Shown here: positions 27,794 to 37,686 of the stretch, one piece after another
Position numbering within the stretch: position 1 is the first letter of the stretch
Layout: each line of letters opens with the position of its first letter
Origin: an uncultured Ectothiorhodospiraceae bacterium
GTDB lineage: Bacteria; Pseudomonadota; Gammaproteobacteria; Nitrococcales; Nitrococcaceae
NCBI GenBank assembly: GCA_913057145.1
Contig: CAJXNJ010000005.1
Location: 1 to 64,000 of the forward strand
Reading direction: 5' to 3'
DNA length: 64,000 bases
The notes under the pieces: generated by a model
What the model was told of the DNA's origin: nothing
What the model saw: only the letters and a program-made list of their open reading frames with translations
Databases searched by the model: none
Program-made: the position numbers and the translations under genes

Positions 27794-28965
27794 TTTTCAC
27801 CCTCTACCCCACGTCGCGGCTTGATGGTAGCCCAGGCGCGACACCCCGGACACTGCCAATGCAGCTGCCGGGCTTCAAAACCACAATCAACACAACGATA
27901 GGGCAATCGGTCCTGCAGCAGTGCCGTGAAAAGCTCACGGAGGACTTTCAAATCCCGCTGCCGACGGCGGTCACCGTCATCCTCATTGATATTAAGGGCA
28001 ATCAACCGATCAAGCCCCCGAATCGACGGGCGCTCGCGCAACTGCGTGGCAAGGAACTGACTGGCGGCTTTGCGGCCTTCACGCTCCTCAATCAATTCAC
28101 TGAGCTTCATGATGACCGAGACACCCGGATACCGATTGAGCAGGCGGTAGAGTTCCGCCATCAATTGCCCGGGATCATCAATGGCCCGGTAGCTCTCCTC
28201 GAGCCTTGGCAGAACCTCCGGGATATAGTCGATGTCCTGCCGCTCCACCTGCTGGCAGGCCTTGATGGCTGGCCGCCAACGCCCCTCGCTCTGCTCGATA
28301 TCGGCGAGCAGTAAAGAGGCGCGGACACATTGCCGGTCATAAGTCAGGGCTTTTTTAATCACATCCCGGATACGACCATGATCCGCGTGCTCCCGCATCA
28401 ACTGCTCAGCCTGTTCGCAGGCAAACTGCGCCATCACCGGCCCGAGTCGCCGACGTGTCTCACGCTGCAGCCGAGCAGCGGTCTCGATGGCAGAGTCCCA
28501 CTCTTTCTCCTGCTGATAGATATCAACCAATGACTGCAGGGCCATAACCCGATATTCGGGGAACTCCAATGCCTCGACGAACAGGGTCTCTGCTCGATCG
28601 AGCAATCCGGCGGCAAGATAATCGCGGGCAAGCTCAACCAGCGCTGCGGCGCGTTGCTCCGGCGCCAGGGAGGGCCGCGCAATGAGATTCTGATGAATAC
28701 GGACAGCGCGGTCCGCCTCTCCGCGGCGACGGAAAAGATTACCCAGCGTGAGATGGGTCTCGACGGTATCTTCATCGAGTTCCACCATTCGGGTGAAAAC
28801 CTCGATCGCTCGATCCGGCTGCTCATTGAGCAGATAATTCAGACCCTGAAAGTAATCCTTGGAGAAAGCCGGCCTGGTGCGGGTGGAGCGACGCAGGGCG
28901 CGCTGACCGGCCCACCAGCCGGATAGGGCTGCCAACGGAAGCAGCAGCCAGAGTAGTTCAAGCAT
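27790..28965 (-). CDS. lapB: lipopolysaccharide assembly protein B
   Basis: Inner-membrane TPR protein of 391 aa regulating LPS synthesis through LpxC turnover. One N-terminal helix ([18 protein letters not shown]), TPR repeats through about residue 340, and a rubredoxin-like metal site at the end, [23 protein letters not shown], match LapB/YciM. Upstream lapA and downstream pyrF give the usual gammaproteobacterial order. Confidence 0.94.
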   Translation of the reverse strand: MLELLWLLLPLAALSGWWAGQRALRRSTRTRPAFSKDYFQGLNYLLNEQPDRAIEVFTRMVELDEDTVETHLTLGNLFRRRGEADRAVRIHQNLIARPSLAPEQRAAALVELARDYLAAGLLDRAETLFVEALEFPEYRVMALQSLVDIYQQEKEWDSAIETAARLQRETRRRLGPVMAQFACEQAEQLMREHADHGRIRDVIKKALTYDRQCVRASLLLADIEQSEGRWRPAIKACQQVERQDIDYIPEVLPRLEESYRAIDDPGQLMAELYRLLNRYPGVSVIMKLSELIEEREGRKAASQFLATQLRERPSIRGLDRLIALNINEDDGDRRRQRDLKVLRELFTALLQDRLPYRCVDCGFEARQLHWQCPGCRAWATIKPRRGVEGEK

Positions 28966-28967
28966 CC

Positions 28968-29261
28968 CTAGAGATCATTCCGAATCGGCAATTTGCGCAA
29001 CTCGGAGAGCTCCTGACGGGTGGCATCGACATCCCGCCGCAGACGATTCAGTGCCCAGCGCTGACGCAGAAGAATGCCAATCATCACCACGAGCCCTAAG
29101 AAAACCCCGAGGGCAAATGCGATCACGAGCCATAAGGAAAGCGGAAGCGTCAGCGCGCCGAAGTAGAAATCGAGCGCCACCGGGCTGGGATTGAGCATCG
29201 CGAAGCTCAGGCCGATGACAATAACGGCCAGGGCAATGAACAACGCAATGATCCGCTTCAT
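28968..29261 (-). CDS. lapA: lipopolysaccharide assembly protein A (DUF1049)
   Basis: Membrane protein of 97 aa with two helices (about 4-22 and 40-66) and a short charged coiled tail ([18 protein letters not shown]). Size and position between ihfB and lapB identify it as LapA. The start overlaps the ihfB stop by 4 nt. Confidence 0.9.
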   Translation of the reverse strand: MKRIIALFIALAVIVIGLSFAMLNPSPVALDFYFGALTLPLSLWLVIAFALGVFLGLVVMIGILLRQRWALNRLRRDVDATRQELSELRKLPIRNDL

Positions 29262-29563
29262 GCTTCTCCCTGACCGCGTCTACGGCCCTCATCAACACGC
29301 TCGCGCATTTCCTTGCCCGGCTTGAAATGGGGCACATGCTTACCGGGCAAGGAGACGGCCTCACCGGTTTTTGGATTGCGGCCAATGCGTGGCGGGCGAT
29401 GATGCAGGGAAAAACTGCCAAAGCCCCGGATTTCTATCCGCTCACCACTCGCCAGGGCCTCGCTCATCTGCTCGAGCAGCATTTTCACCGCCAGCTCGAC
29501 ATCGCGCTGCGGCAGATGCTGCTGCTTCTCAGCGATCAGCTCAATGAGTTCAGACTTGGTCAT
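29258..29563 (-). CDS. ihfB: integration host factor subunit beta
   Basis: DNA-bending HU/IHF family protein of 101 aa. [14 protein letters not shown] opens it; [26 protein letters not shown] contains the beta-arm with the intercalating proline region. ATG 29563 has AAGGAT 8 nt upstream; a GTG two codons earlier is possible. It lies downstream of rpsA as in most gammaproteobacteria. Confidence 0.95.
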   Translation of the reverse strand: MTKSELIELIAEKQQHLPQRDVELAVKMLLEQMSEALASGERIEIRGFGSFSLHHRPPRIGRNPKTGEAVSLPGKHVPHFKPGKEMRERVDEGRRRGQGEA

Positions 29564-29587
29564 CGACACGCATCCTTAATCAGGCTC

Positions 29588-29630
29588 GGCAATCCGGCAG
29601 ACCCGCCAGCGGCGGGCTCTGCCGGTTGCC
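29588..29630 (-). terminator. long stem-loop in the rpsA-ihfB gap
   Basis: GGCAATCCGGCAGACCCGCC (29588-29607) and GGCGGGCTCTGCCGGTTGCC (29611-29630) form a near-complete 20-bp stem with two bulges and a 3-nt loop. Reading on the minus strand no T run follows, so it may be an attenuator, an mRNA-processing or stability element rather than a full stop. Confidence 0.5.
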
Positions 29631-29642
29631 TGCAGCGCCGAG

Positions 29643-31328
29643 TCATTCGTCCTCGTTATCGCGGCCGGCCATCTGCTCCTTGAGCAGATCACCGAGGGCG
29701 GTGGTCCCGGCAGCACCCGTGCTGCCATAACCTTCAACCGCCTCGCGCTCGTCCTGCTGGTCCTTGGCACGGACCGAGAGGCTGATCATGCGATTGCGAC
29801 GGTCGATGGCCATGAACTTGGCTTCAACCGAATCGCCTTCCTTGACCAGATTGCGCGCATCCTCAACGCGCTCCTGAGCAAGGTCAGCGGCCCGGATGTA
29901 GCCCTGGACTTCATCGCCGAGATCAACCGTTACACCCTTGGCATCCACTTCCGCGGCGGTGCCGGTGACAATGCTGCCCTTCGGATTGCTGGCCGCCCAC
30001 TGCGACACCGGATCCTGAGCAAGCTGCTTGATGCCGAGACTGATGCGCTCGCGCTCGGGATCGACGGAAAGCACCACGGCTTCCACTTCTTCACCCTTCT
30101 GGAAGTCACGAATGGACTCCTCACCGGCATCACTCCAGGACAGATCGGACAGATGCACCAGTCCGTCGATACCGCCGTCGAGGCCAACGAAGATACCGAA
30201 GTCGGTGATCGACTTAATGGCACCCGTGACACGGTCGCCCTTGTTGTGTGTGGCGGCGAACTCATCCCAGGGGTTGGGCTGACACTGTTTCATGCCAAGC
30301 GAGATACGACGACGCTCCTCGTCGATATCGAGGATCATCACCTCAACCTCATCGCCAATGGAGACCATTTTGGCCGGATTGACGTTTTTGTTGGTCCAAT
30401 CCATCTCGGAGACGTGAACCAGACCTTCAACGCCCTCCTCGATCTCCACAAAGGAGCCATAATCGGTGATGTTGGTGACTTTACCCACCACGCGGGCACC
30501 CTCGGGATAGCGCGCGGCAATGGCCTCCCACGGATCCTCACCCAGCTGCTTGAGGCCGAGCGAGACGCGGTTGCGCTCGCGATCGAACTTCAACACCTTG
30601 ACCTTGATCTCCTGGCCGACATCCACCACCTCGGAAGGATGCTTGACCCGACGCCAGGCCATATCGGTGATATGCAGCAGTCCATCGATGCCGCCGAGAT
30701 CGACAAAGGCACCGTAGTCGGTGAGGTTCTTGATAATGCCGGTGATCTCCTGGCCTTCCTGGAGTTTTTCCAGCAGCTCTTCCCGCTCTGCGCTGTACTC
30801 TTCTTCAACAACGGCACGGCGCGAGACCACCACGTTGTTGCGGCGGGCATCGAGCTTGATGACCTTGAACTCCAGATCCTTGCCCTCGAGATACGTGGTA
30901 TCGCGCACCGGGCGGATATCCACCAGTGAGCCGGGCAGGAAGGCGCGGATATGGCCAAGATCGACGGTGAACCCGCCTTTGACCTTGCCACTGATCTGAC
31001 CGTTAACCGTCTCGGATCCCTCATAAGCGGCTTCAAGGACACGCCAGGCTTTCGCCCGCTTGGCCTTTTCACGGGAGAGTCGGGTCTCGCCACCGCCGTC
31101 TTCCACCGCATCAAGGGCAACTTCAACTTCATCACCGACGTTGACTTCGACGTTGCCGTCCTCATCGGTGAATTGCCTCAGCGGGATGACTGCCTCGGAC
31201 TTCAGTCCGGCATTAACGATGACGTCTTCACCGTCAATGGCAACCACTTGGGCATTGACGATGGAGCCAGGGCGCATATCGGTCTGCGCAAGGCTCTGTT
31301 CAAAGAGTTCTGCAAAGCTTTCGCTCAT
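29643..31328 (-). CDS. rpsA: 30S ribosomal protein S1
   Basis: mRNA-binding ribosomal protein of 561 aa with six S1 domains; domains 3-6 show the repeated G-x-V-x-x-I-x-DFG/DYGxFV-x-L motif and the VHxSD/DMxW pattern. ATG 31328 ([10 protein letters not shown]) is the family start; the frame upstream to 31394 is untranslated leader. The leader lacks a clear Shine-Dalgarno site and holds two hairpins, as known for rpsA autoregulation in E. coli. Confidence 0.97.
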   Translation of the reverse strand: MSESFAELFEQSLAQTDMRPGSIVNAQVVAIDGEDVIVNAGLKSEAVIPLRQFTDEDGNVEVNVGDEVEVALDAVEDGGGETRLSREKAKRAKAWRVLEAAYEGSETVNGQISGKVKGGFTVDLGHIRAFLPGSLVDIRPVRDTTYLEGKDLEFKVIKLDARRNNVVVSRRAVVEEEYSAEREELLEKLQEGQEITGIIKNLTDYGAFVDLGGIDGLLHITDMAWRRVKHPSEVVDVGQEIKVKVLKFDRERNRVSLGLKQLGEDPWEAIAARYPEGARVVGKVTNITDYGSFVEIEEGVEGLVHVSEMDWTNKNVNPAKMVSIGDEVEVMILDIDEERRRISLGMKQCQPNPWDEFAATHNKGDRVTGAIKSITDFGIFVGLDGGIDGLVHLSDLSWSDAGEESIRDFQKGEEVEAVVLSVDPERERISLGIKQLAQDPVSQWAASNPKGSIVTGTAAEVDAKGVTVDLGDEVQGYIRAADLAQERVEDARNLVKEGDSVEAKFMAIDRRNRMISLSVRAKDQQDEREAVEGYGSTGAAGTTALGDLLKEQMAGRDNEDE

Positions 31329-31344
31329 GAGTGAATTTGATCCG

Positions 31345-31361
31345 GGATCGAAAAACGATCC
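31345..31361 (-). promoter_or_regulatory. rpsA leader hairpin, start-proximal
   Basis: On the mRNA strand GGATCG-TTTTT-CGATCC forms a perfect 6-bp stem with a U-rich loop, 17 nt before the rpsA ATG. S1 prefers U-rich single strands, so the loop is a plausible docking site for S1 or 30S. Confidence 0.5.
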
Positions 31362-31380
31362 AGTTGTATGTGTATGAACA

Positions 31381-31399
31381 GCGGATTGAATCAATCCGC
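31381..31399 (-). promoter_or_regulatory. rpsA leader hairpin, start-distal
   Basis: Arms GCGGATTGA and TCAATCCGC (9 bp) around a single base. On the mRNA strand it is not followed by a U tract, so it looks like leader structure between cmk and rpsA rather than a terminator for cmk. Confidence 0.45.
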
Positions 31400-31409
31400 C
31401 CCCTTCTTT

Positions 31410-32096
31410 TTACCGACAATCAGGCATCGTCCGACGATGATCCATGATGGTCTGGATGACCGCTTCAACGGACATGGCCGTCGAGTCGATCGTAATCGCA
31501 TCGGCGGCCGGCTTCAGCGGCGCGACGCTGCGATTGGAGTCGCGCTCATCGCGCGCTCTCAATTCCTGCAAAAGATCCGCCAGATTAGCACTGACACCCT
31601 GTTGCATCAACTGGTTATGGCGCCTGCGGGCGCGCTCCTCCGGGCTTGCGGTGAGGAAAATTTTAAGCGGCGCATCGGCAAATACCACGGTTCCCATATC
31701 GCGGCCGTCCGCGACCAACCCGGGCGGCTGCCGAAAGGCCTGCTGACGCGCAAGCAGCGCCTCACGGACGGCCGGAATCGTTGCAAGCTCAGAGGCTCGG
31801 GCGCCGGTTGCCTCTTCACGAATGGCCTGACTCACCACCACGCCATCCAGCAGCACCTCACCCGCGAGCTCGCCGGTTACCGGGAAATCAATATCCAGAT
31901 CGGCCGCCAGTCTGCACAGCGCCTCAATTTCCGAGGCAGCCACGCCGTGTTGCAAAGAGGCGAGCGCAAGCAGGCGATAGATCGCACCGCTATCGAGCAG
32001 GTGCCAGCCCAGTCGCTCAGCAACGGCGCGGGCAACGGTGCCCTTACCTGCACCCCCAGGGCCATCGATGGTGATCACCGGTGCGGTCTGCATCAT
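31410..32096 (-). CDS. cmk: cytidylate kinase
   Basis: Phosphorylates CMP and dCMP, 228 aa. [25 protein letters not shown] is the P-loop start, [21 protein letters not shown] the conserved middle, and [16 protein letters not shown] the lid region. Its ATG overlaps the aroA stop by 4 nt. Order aroA-cmk-rpsA is standard. Confidence 0.95.
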   Translation of the reverse strand: MMQTAPVITIDGPGGAGKGTVARAVAERLGWHLLDSGAIYRLLALASLQHGVAASEIEALCRLAADLDIDFPVTGELAGEVLLDGVVVSQAIREEATGARASELATIPAVREALLARQQAFRQPPGLVADGRDMGTVVFADAPLKIFLTASPEERARRRHNQLMQQGVSANLADLLQELRARDERDSNRSVAPLKPAADAITIDSTAMSVEAVIQTIMDHRRTMPDCR

Positions 32097-33412
32097 TGCC
32101 CCTCACTGGACTGAATATCGAGCCCCGCCTGACTGGCCAGTGAGACAAAGCCGGGGAAAGAGGTATCGACCTCGGCACAACCATCGATGTGAATCGGCCC
32201 CTGGGCCACCAGCCCCGCCATGGCGAACGACATGGCAATACGATGATCACCGTAGGCATGCACTCGGCCGCCCTGCAGCCCACCACCGCGAATACGAATA
32301 CCATCCGGCAGCGGCTCAACATCGGCTCCCAGCACACGGAGTCCTTCAGCCATCACGGCAATGCGATCGCTTTCCTTGACCCGCAGCTCCTCGGCGCCTC
32401 GCAGCAGGGTCTCACCCTCGGCACAGGCCGCTGCAATAAAGAGCGCAGGAAACTCATCAATGGCCAGAGGGACAAGCTCTGTTGGAATTTCGATGCCCTT
32501 CAGCGGTGCTGAAGCCACTTCGATATCGCCAATCGGCTCACCACCTCTCGACTGCGTAGGCCTCACGGTAATAGCGGCACCCATGCGCTGGAGAATATCG
32601 ACCACGCCAGTGCGTGTTGGGTTGAGGCCGACGTCCTTGAGCACCACGTTGGAGCCCGATGCAATACTCGATCCCACCAGAAAGAATGCCGCAGACGATA
32701 TATCGGCGGGAACATCAATGACGCCACCCTGCAGCCGCTCGCCACCGTGCAGACGCACCCTGCGGCCGGACTGCTCGATGGGATAGCCCAATCCTGCGAG
32801 CATCCGCTCGGTGTGATCACGGGTGACGGCGGGTTCAGTCACCACGGTCTCGCCGTCGGCATAAAGACCGGCGAGCAGAATGGCTGATTTCACCTGGGCA
32901 CTGGCAACCGGCAGGTTGTAATTGATCCCGCGAAGACCGCTGACGGGCTCAATAGAAAGCGGCGCGGTGCCGGCCTCCGTTGTTTGGATACTGGCGCCCA
33001 TGGCAGCCAACGGGTCTGTCACCCGACGCATGGGACGACGCATCAGGGACTGATCGCCAATAAGCTCACTGGCAAAGCGTTGTCCGGCGAGCAAGCCACA
33101 GAAAAGCCGCATGGAGGTACCGGAGTTGCCCAGATCGAGCCGCCCGTCACTGGCCCGCAGTCCATGCAGTCCGACACCGTGGATCGTCAGCCGGCCGTCT
33201 TCCGGGCCTTCAATGGTGACGCCCAGTGCCCGCATGGCCGCCAGCGTTGCCATGGCATCGTCGCCCTCGAGAAAGCCGCTGACCCGCGTCTCTCCTTCGG
33301 CAATGGCACCCAGCATGACGGCGCGGTGAGAAATCGATTTATCACCCGGGACGCGCAGCTCACCGCTGAGCCTGCCTCCGGGTTGCACCGTAAACTGCCG
33401 AGCTGCTGACAT
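32093..33412 (-). CDS. aroA: 3-phosphoshikimate 1-carboxyvinyltransferase (EPSP synthase)
   Basis: Shikimate pathway enzyme of 439 aa. [31 protein letters not shown], the [14 protein letters not shown]-like [14 protein letters not shown] and [16 protein letters not shown] motifs are present. It is a separate gene here, whereas Pseudomonas fuses it to tyrA; the tyrA stop lies 8 bp upstream. Confidence 0.96.
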   Translation of the reverse strand: MSAARQFTVQPGGRLSGELRVPGDKSISHRAVMLGAIAEGETRVSGFLEGDDAMATLAAMRALGVTIEGPEDGRLTIHGVGLHGLRASDGRLDLGNSGTSMRLFCGLLAGQRFASELIGDQSLMRRPMRRVTDPLAAMGASIQTTEAGTAPLSIEPVSGLRGINYNLPVASAQVKSAILLAGLYADGETVVTEPAVTRDHTERMLAGLGYPIEQSGRRVRLHGGERLQGGVIDVPADISSAAFFLVGSSIASGSNVVLKDVGLNPTRTGVVDILQRMGAAITVRPTQSRGGEPIGDIEVASAPLKGIEIPTELVPLAIDEFPALFIAAACAEGETLLRGAEELRVKESDRIAVMAEGLRVLGADVEPLPDGIRIRGGGLQGGRVHAYGDHRIAMSFAMAGLVAQGPIHIDGCAEVDTSFPGFVSLASQAGLDIQSSEGQ

Positions 33413-33420
33413 CCTGCGCC

Positions 33421-34296
33421 CTATCCTTCAAACCACTGCAGATGCGCATCCCGCGTACGCTTGGCGCTGGCGAAGACCTGCTCCAGGGCCTCACCATCAG
33501 CGGCCTCGATCAGGGCAGTCAGCTGCTCCAGATCCCGGCGATAGTCGGCAAGACAGTCGAGCAGCGCCGAGCGATTACCCAGACAGATATCTCGCCACAT
33601 CACAGGATCACTGGAGGCGATTCGCGTGAAATCCCGAAAGCCGCCCGCTGCATAACGAAGGATTTCTTCATGCCCTGGCGCCCGGGCCAGCATATCAACC
33701 AGCCCATAGGCGAGCAGATGCGGCAGATGCGAAGTCAACGCGAGCATATGATCATGATGAGCAACCGACATCTCCACCACTTCGGCACCCGCGGCTTCCC
33801 ACATCGCGCGGACAAGCGCGAGGGCCTGCGGCGAGGTCTGCGCATCCGGTGTGAGAATCACCCGACGTCCGGCGTACAAACCCGCAAACGCGGCTTCAAC
33901 GCCACTGTGCTCAATACCGGCAATGGGATGACCCGGGACAAAACAGGCCGGGCGGTGCCCGAAAACCGCTTCCACGTCTTCAAGCACACAGCCTTTCGCG
34001 CTGCCGACGTCGGTAATTACCGCCGCTTCCGGAAGCGCTGAATGAATTTCTGCCAGCACGCTGCGCACAGCCCCGAGCGGGACGCCGAGGACGACAACAT
34101 CCGCTTCTCGCAGGGCCTCGGCCGGGTCGGTGGAATAGCGCTCGATCGCCCCCTTCTCAACGGCTTTCTGCAGTCGAGCCGCATCCCGCCCCAGGCCAAC
34201 AACCTGCCAGTTGTCATCAGCCGCGCGCAGGTCCAGACCGAGTGAGCCGGTGATCAGGCCGACGCCTACCAGACAGATTCGGCGCCTCTCAGACAC
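33421..34296 (-). CDS. tyrA: prephenate dehydrogenase
   Basis: NAD(P)-dependent oxidative decarboxylation of prephenate (or arogenate) in tyrosine synthesis, 291 aa. The N-terminal VGVGLITGSLGLDLRAADD is the Rossmann site, GHPIAG and the catalytic HxxxL region VAHHDHMLALTSHLPHLLAY follow. There is no chorismate mutase domain and no C-terminal ACT domain. It lies between pheA and aroA. Confidence 0.93.
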   Translation of the reverse strand: MSERRRICLVGVGLITGSLGLDLRAADDNWQVVGLGRDAARLQKAVEKGAIERYSTDPAEALREADVVVLGVPLGAVRSVLAEIHSALPEAAVITDVGSAKGCVLEDVEAVFGHRPACFVPGHPIAGIEHSGVEAAFAGLYAGRRVILTPDAQTSPQALALVRAMWEAAGAEVVEMSVAHHDHMLALTSHLPHLLAYGLVDMLARAPGHEEILRYAAGGFRDFTRIASSDPVMWRDICLGNRSALLDCLADYRRDLEQLTALIEAADGEALEQVFASAKRTRDAHLQWFEG

Positions 34297-34305
34297 AATC
34301 CATAC

Positions 34306-35388
34306 CTAGGCGACCGAACGCGGGTAGGAGCCAAGAATCTTGAGCAGACTGGCCAGCTGCTGCATCTCACCCAGCGCACGTTTGAGGGCAGGCTCCTCGG
34401 CATGGCCGACAAGATCGATGAAAAACACGTACTCCCACATCCCCTCGGGCGAGGGACGCGACTCCAGCCGGGTCATATTCAGGCCATAGCGCGCAAGCGG
34501 TGCCAGCAGCCCGGCCAGACCGCCCGGCCGGTTCTCCCGGGCGATAACCAGAGAAGTCTTATCTTCGCCGGTCGGCTCAGGGCTCTCCTTACCCAGCACC
34601 AGGAAACGCGTGCTGTTGGCAACGCCATCCTGAATGGCCGAGGCGCGCAGCTGCAGGCCGTATCGCTCGGCGGCCGCATCGGAAGCGATGGCCGCCGTAC
34701 CGGCATCCTCGGCGGCCAGTCGTGCCGCCTCGGCAGTACTCGAGACGGCAACGCGTTCAGCGCCGGGCAGATGGGTATCCAGCCAGAGGCGACATTGCGC
34801 GAGGCCCTGCTGGTGGGAAAACACCCGCTTGATCCGGCCGAGGTCGGTTTCCAACATTGCCAGATGGTGAACAATCGGCAATTCCACCTCTCCGACAATC
34901 TGCAATGACGAGGAAAGCAGCCGATCAAGGGTATGGGTGACCATACCCTCAGTGGAATTCTCAACCGGGACGACGCCGTATTCGGCTGCTCCGGACTCCA
35001 CTTCCCGGAAGACCGCTTCAATACCATCGAGCGGAATTGTCTCTATGGCATGGCCGAAGTGCTTGAGGGTGGCTTCCTGGGTGAACGTCCCCTGGGGCCC
35101 GAGGAAGGCGACCTGCAGTGGCTTCTGTAGCGCCAGACAGGCGGACATGATCTCTCGGAACAGTCGCGTGATATCGGCGTCACTCAATGGCCCCTGATTG
35201 GCATCGCGCACGCGACGCAGAACCTCTGCCTCACGCGCCGGGCGATAAAAATCGCCCTGCTCACCAGCGGCCTGCTTGGCGGCAGCCACCTCGGCCGCCG
35301 CTTCCGCGCGCTCGTTCACAAGCCGCAGGATCTCATCATCGATGCCGTCGATGCGCGCCCGAATGGCCTTGAGTGATTCCTCTGTCAC
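34306..35388 (-). CDS. pheA: chorismate mutase/prephenate dehydratase (P-protein)
   Basis: Bifunctional enzyme of 360 aa for phenylalanine synthesis. Residues about 5-85 form the AroQ chorismate mutase helix bundle (IRARIDGIDDEILRLVNERA), about 95-270 the dehydratase (FLGPQGTFTQEATLKHFG, TRFLVLG), and the end an ACT domain with the ESRPSPEGMWEYVFFID phenylalanine-binding signature, which predicts feedback inhibition. No hisC gene separates it from tyrA. Confidence 0.96.
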   Translation of the reverse strand: MTEESLKAIRARIDGIDDEILRLVNERAEAAAEVAAAKQAAGEQGDFYRPAREAEVLRRVRDANQGPLSDADITRLFREIMSACLALQKPLQVAFLGPQGTFTQEATLKHFGHAIETIPLDGIEAVFREVESGAAEYGVVPVENSTEGMVTHTLDRLLSSSLQIVGEVELPIVHHLAMLETDLGRIKRVFSHQQGLAQCRLWLDTHLPGAERVAVSSTAEAARLAAEDAGTAAIASDAAAERYGLQLRASAIQDGVANSTRFLVLGKESPEPTGEDKTSLVIARENRPGGLAGLLAPLARYGLNMTRLESRPSPEGMWEYVFFIDLVGHAEEPALKRALGEMQQLASLLKILGSYPRSVA

Positions 35389-35405
35389 CGGCTGTGCCCC
35401 CGTGC

Positions 35406-36575
35406 CTACTCGATGACGCGCACCGACAGCACGCCTTCTATCCCTCGCAGCTTTTCAACGATCTCAGCAGGCAGATGACCATCGAGATCCACCACACTGT
35501 AGGCCAGATCGCCCCGGGACTTGTTGTACATATCCGCGATGTTGAGCCCGGCATCCGCCACTGCGGAGGAAATCTGGCCCAACATATTCGGGACGTTGGC
35601 ATTGGCAACTGTCAGGCGATCGCCACTGCCGTTACGCGGCAGCACCAACTCAGGGAAGTTCACCGAGTTGACGATATTGCCCGTCTCAAGGAAATCACGC
35701 ACTTCGTCTGCTGCCATGATGGCGCAGTTCTCCTGCGACTCGTTGGTCGAGGCACCAATATGCGGCAGGGTGATTACCCCCTCGTTCCCCTGCAGCGTCG
35801 ATGAGGGGAAATCACAGACATAGCTGCGCAGACGTCCTGATTCCAGCGCCTTGACGATGGCTTCCTCATCAACAATCCCGGCCCGGGCAAAGTTGAGCAG
35901 AATCTGACCCTCACGCGCGCTGGCAAGCCGTGCGCCGTTGATCATGCCGCGGGTTTCATCCACTTCCGGGACATGCAGGGTGACAATGTCAGCCGCGGAG
36001 ACCACCTCGTCGATGCTGTGAGCCCGACGGACGCCGGACTCAAGACTCCAGGCACTGCTGACAGTGATCTGCGGGTCATACCCGATGACCTTCATGCCCA
36101 GCGCCGAGGCGGCATTGGCCACGCGCACACCGATGGCACCGAGGCCGATGACGCCCAGCGTTCGGCCCGGGAGCTCAGAGCCGGTAAAGCGTTTTTTCTC
36201 GGCCTCGGCCTGCTGGTTCATCGCCGCATTGTCACCTTCCAGGGAGCGGGCAAAATCCCAGGCCGCACAGATGTTTCGTGAGGCAATCAACATGCCGGCG
36301 AGCACAAGCTCCTTGACCGCATTGGCATTGGCCCCGGGCGCGTTGAAAACCGGAATGCCACGGGCGCTCATGGCATCGACCGGGATGTTGTTCACACCGG
36401 CGCCGGCGCGACCCACCGCTTTCAATGAGGCCGGGATCTCCCAGTCATGGAGCTTGGCCGAGCGCAATAAAACGGCATCCGGCTGGGCTGCTTCCGATGA
36501 GATCTCAAACCGCTCACGCGGGAAGCGATCCAGGCCCTTAGCCGAAATATTGTTGAAAGTCAGAATCTTATACAT
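35406..36575 (-). CDS. serA: D-3-phosphoglycerate dehydrogenase with ACT domain
   Basis: First step of serine synthesis, 389 aa. RAGAGVNNIPVDAMSARGI, the GVIGLGAIGVRVANAA nucleotide site, NFARAGIVDEEA and TLPHIGASTNESQENCA (catalytic histidine) define the 2-hydroxyacid dehydrogenase; the last about 75 residues are an ACT domain (NIADMYNKSRGDLAYSVVDLD) for serine feedback. Start MYKILTFNNIS at 36575 is preferred; ATG 36590, which would overlap serC by 8 nt, is possible. Neither has a strong ribosome site, suggesting coupling to serC. Confidence 0.93.
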   Translation of the reverse strand: MYKILTFNNISAKGLDRFPRERFEISSEAAQPDAVLLRSAKLHDWEIPASLKAVGRAGAGVNNIPVDAMSARGIPVFNAPGANANAVKELVLAGMLIASRNICAAWDFARSLEGDNAAMNQQAEAEKKRFTGSELPGRTLGVIGLGAIGVRVANAASALGMKVIGYDPQITVSSAWSLESGVRRAHSIDEVVSAADIVTLHVPEVDETRGMINGARLASAREGQILLNFARAGIVDEEAIVKALESGRLRSYVCDFPSSTLQGNEGVITLPHIGASTNESQENCAIMAADEVRDFLETGNIVNSVNFPELVLPRNGSGDRLTVANANVPNMLGQISSAVADAGLNIADMYNKSRGDLAYSVVDLDGHLPAEIVEKLRGIEGVLSVRVIE

Positions 36576-36582
36576 ATCACTA

Positions 36583-37671
36583 TCAGCCATTGCGTCGCTC
36601 AAAATCGGCCATGAAATCAATCAGGGCATCAACGCCTGATTCAGGCATCGCGTTGTAAATACTGGCTCGCATGCCACCCACGGAGCGGTGTCCTTTGAGC
36701 GTGTGCAAACCGGCTGCCTGAGCCTCACTCAGGAATGCGGCATCCAGGCTGTCATCCGCCAGGACGAACGGCACATTCATCTGTGACCGGGCCGAGGGAT
36801 GCACGGGATTACGGTAGAAATCCGAGGCATCAATCGCCTCATAGAGTTTGCCGGCCTTGCGCGCGTTGCGCTCGGCCATCGCCGTGAGTCCGCCCTCGCG
36901 CTTCAACCACTGAAACACCAGACCCGCGATGTACCAGCTGTAAGTCGCCGGCGTATTGAGCATGGAATCAGCCTCGGCCTGTGCCTGGTAATGCCAGATC
37001 GACGGGGTCTGATCACTGGCGCGATCGAGCAGATCCTCACGCACGATGACCACAGTCAGGCCCGCCGGCCCATAGTTCTTCTGGGCCCCGGCGTAAATCA
37101 CGCCAAAGCGGGAGACATCAATCGGCCGGGAGAGGAAATTCGAGGACATATCGCTGACAAGCGGGACATCTCCCGCAGTCGCCGGTACATCATGGAATTC
37201 CACACCGCTGATGGTCTCATTGGCGCAGTAATGCAGATAGGCCGCCTGCGGATCACACTGCCAGTCGGCCACATCCGGAATCGACATGGGATCACTCTTG
37301 CCGCCCTCGGCAACGACATTCACGCGAGGCGCATACTTACCGGCTTCGGCGATGGCCTTCTTCGACCAGCTGCCGGTATTGACGTAGTCAACGACCTCGG
37401 CCTTGCCCAGCAGATTCAAGGGCACGGCGGCAAACTGCGCGGTGGCACCACCCTGCAGGAAGAGCACCTTGTAATTATCAGGCACCTGCAGAAGTTCCCT
37501 GAGATCAGCCTCGGCCTGCTCGGCAATGCTGACAAAGGCCTTGCCCCGATGGCTCATTTCCATCACGGACATGCCACTGCCCTGCCAGTCAAGCATCTCA
37601 TCGGCTGCCTGCTGCAGGACCGGCTCCGGCAGGGTCGCCGGCCCGGCACTAAAGTTGTAAACACGCGACAT
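36583..37671 (-). CDS. serC: phosphoserine aminotransferase
   Basis: PLP enzyme of 362 aa acting after SerA. FSAGPATLPEPVLQQAADEM, SHRGKAF, FLQGGATAQFAAVPLNL and GAQKNYGPAGLTVVIVRED (PLP lysine) are typical. It follows gyrA by 15 bp, the standard arrangement, and directly precedes serA, so both serine steps are in one transcript. Confidence 0.96.
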   Translation of the reverse strand: MSRVYNFSAGPATLPEPVLQQAADEMLDWQGSGMSVMEMSHRGKAFVSIAEQAEADLRELLQVPDNYKVLFLQGGATAQFAAVPLNLLGKAEVVDYVNTGSWSKKAIAEAGKYAPRVNVVAEGGKSDPMSIPDVADWQCDPQAAYLHYCANETISGVEFHDVPATAGDVPLVSDMSSNFLSRPIDVSRFGVIYAGAQKNYGPAGLTVVIVREDLLDRASDQTPSIWHYQAQAEADSMLNTPATYSWYIAGLVFQWLKREGGLTAMAERNARKAGKLYEAIDASDFYRNPVHPSARSQMNVPFVLADDSLDAAFLSEAQAAGLHTLKGHRSVGGMRASIYNAMPESGVDALIDFMADFERRNG

Positions 37672-37686
37672 TATTGCGCTCCCAAA

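Noticed and set aside
31381-31409. Plus-strand terminator-like hairpin followed by CCCCCTTCTTTTT
   Set aside because: No plus-strand gene lies upstream; all genes here are on the minus strand, so I treat the stem as rpsA leader structure.
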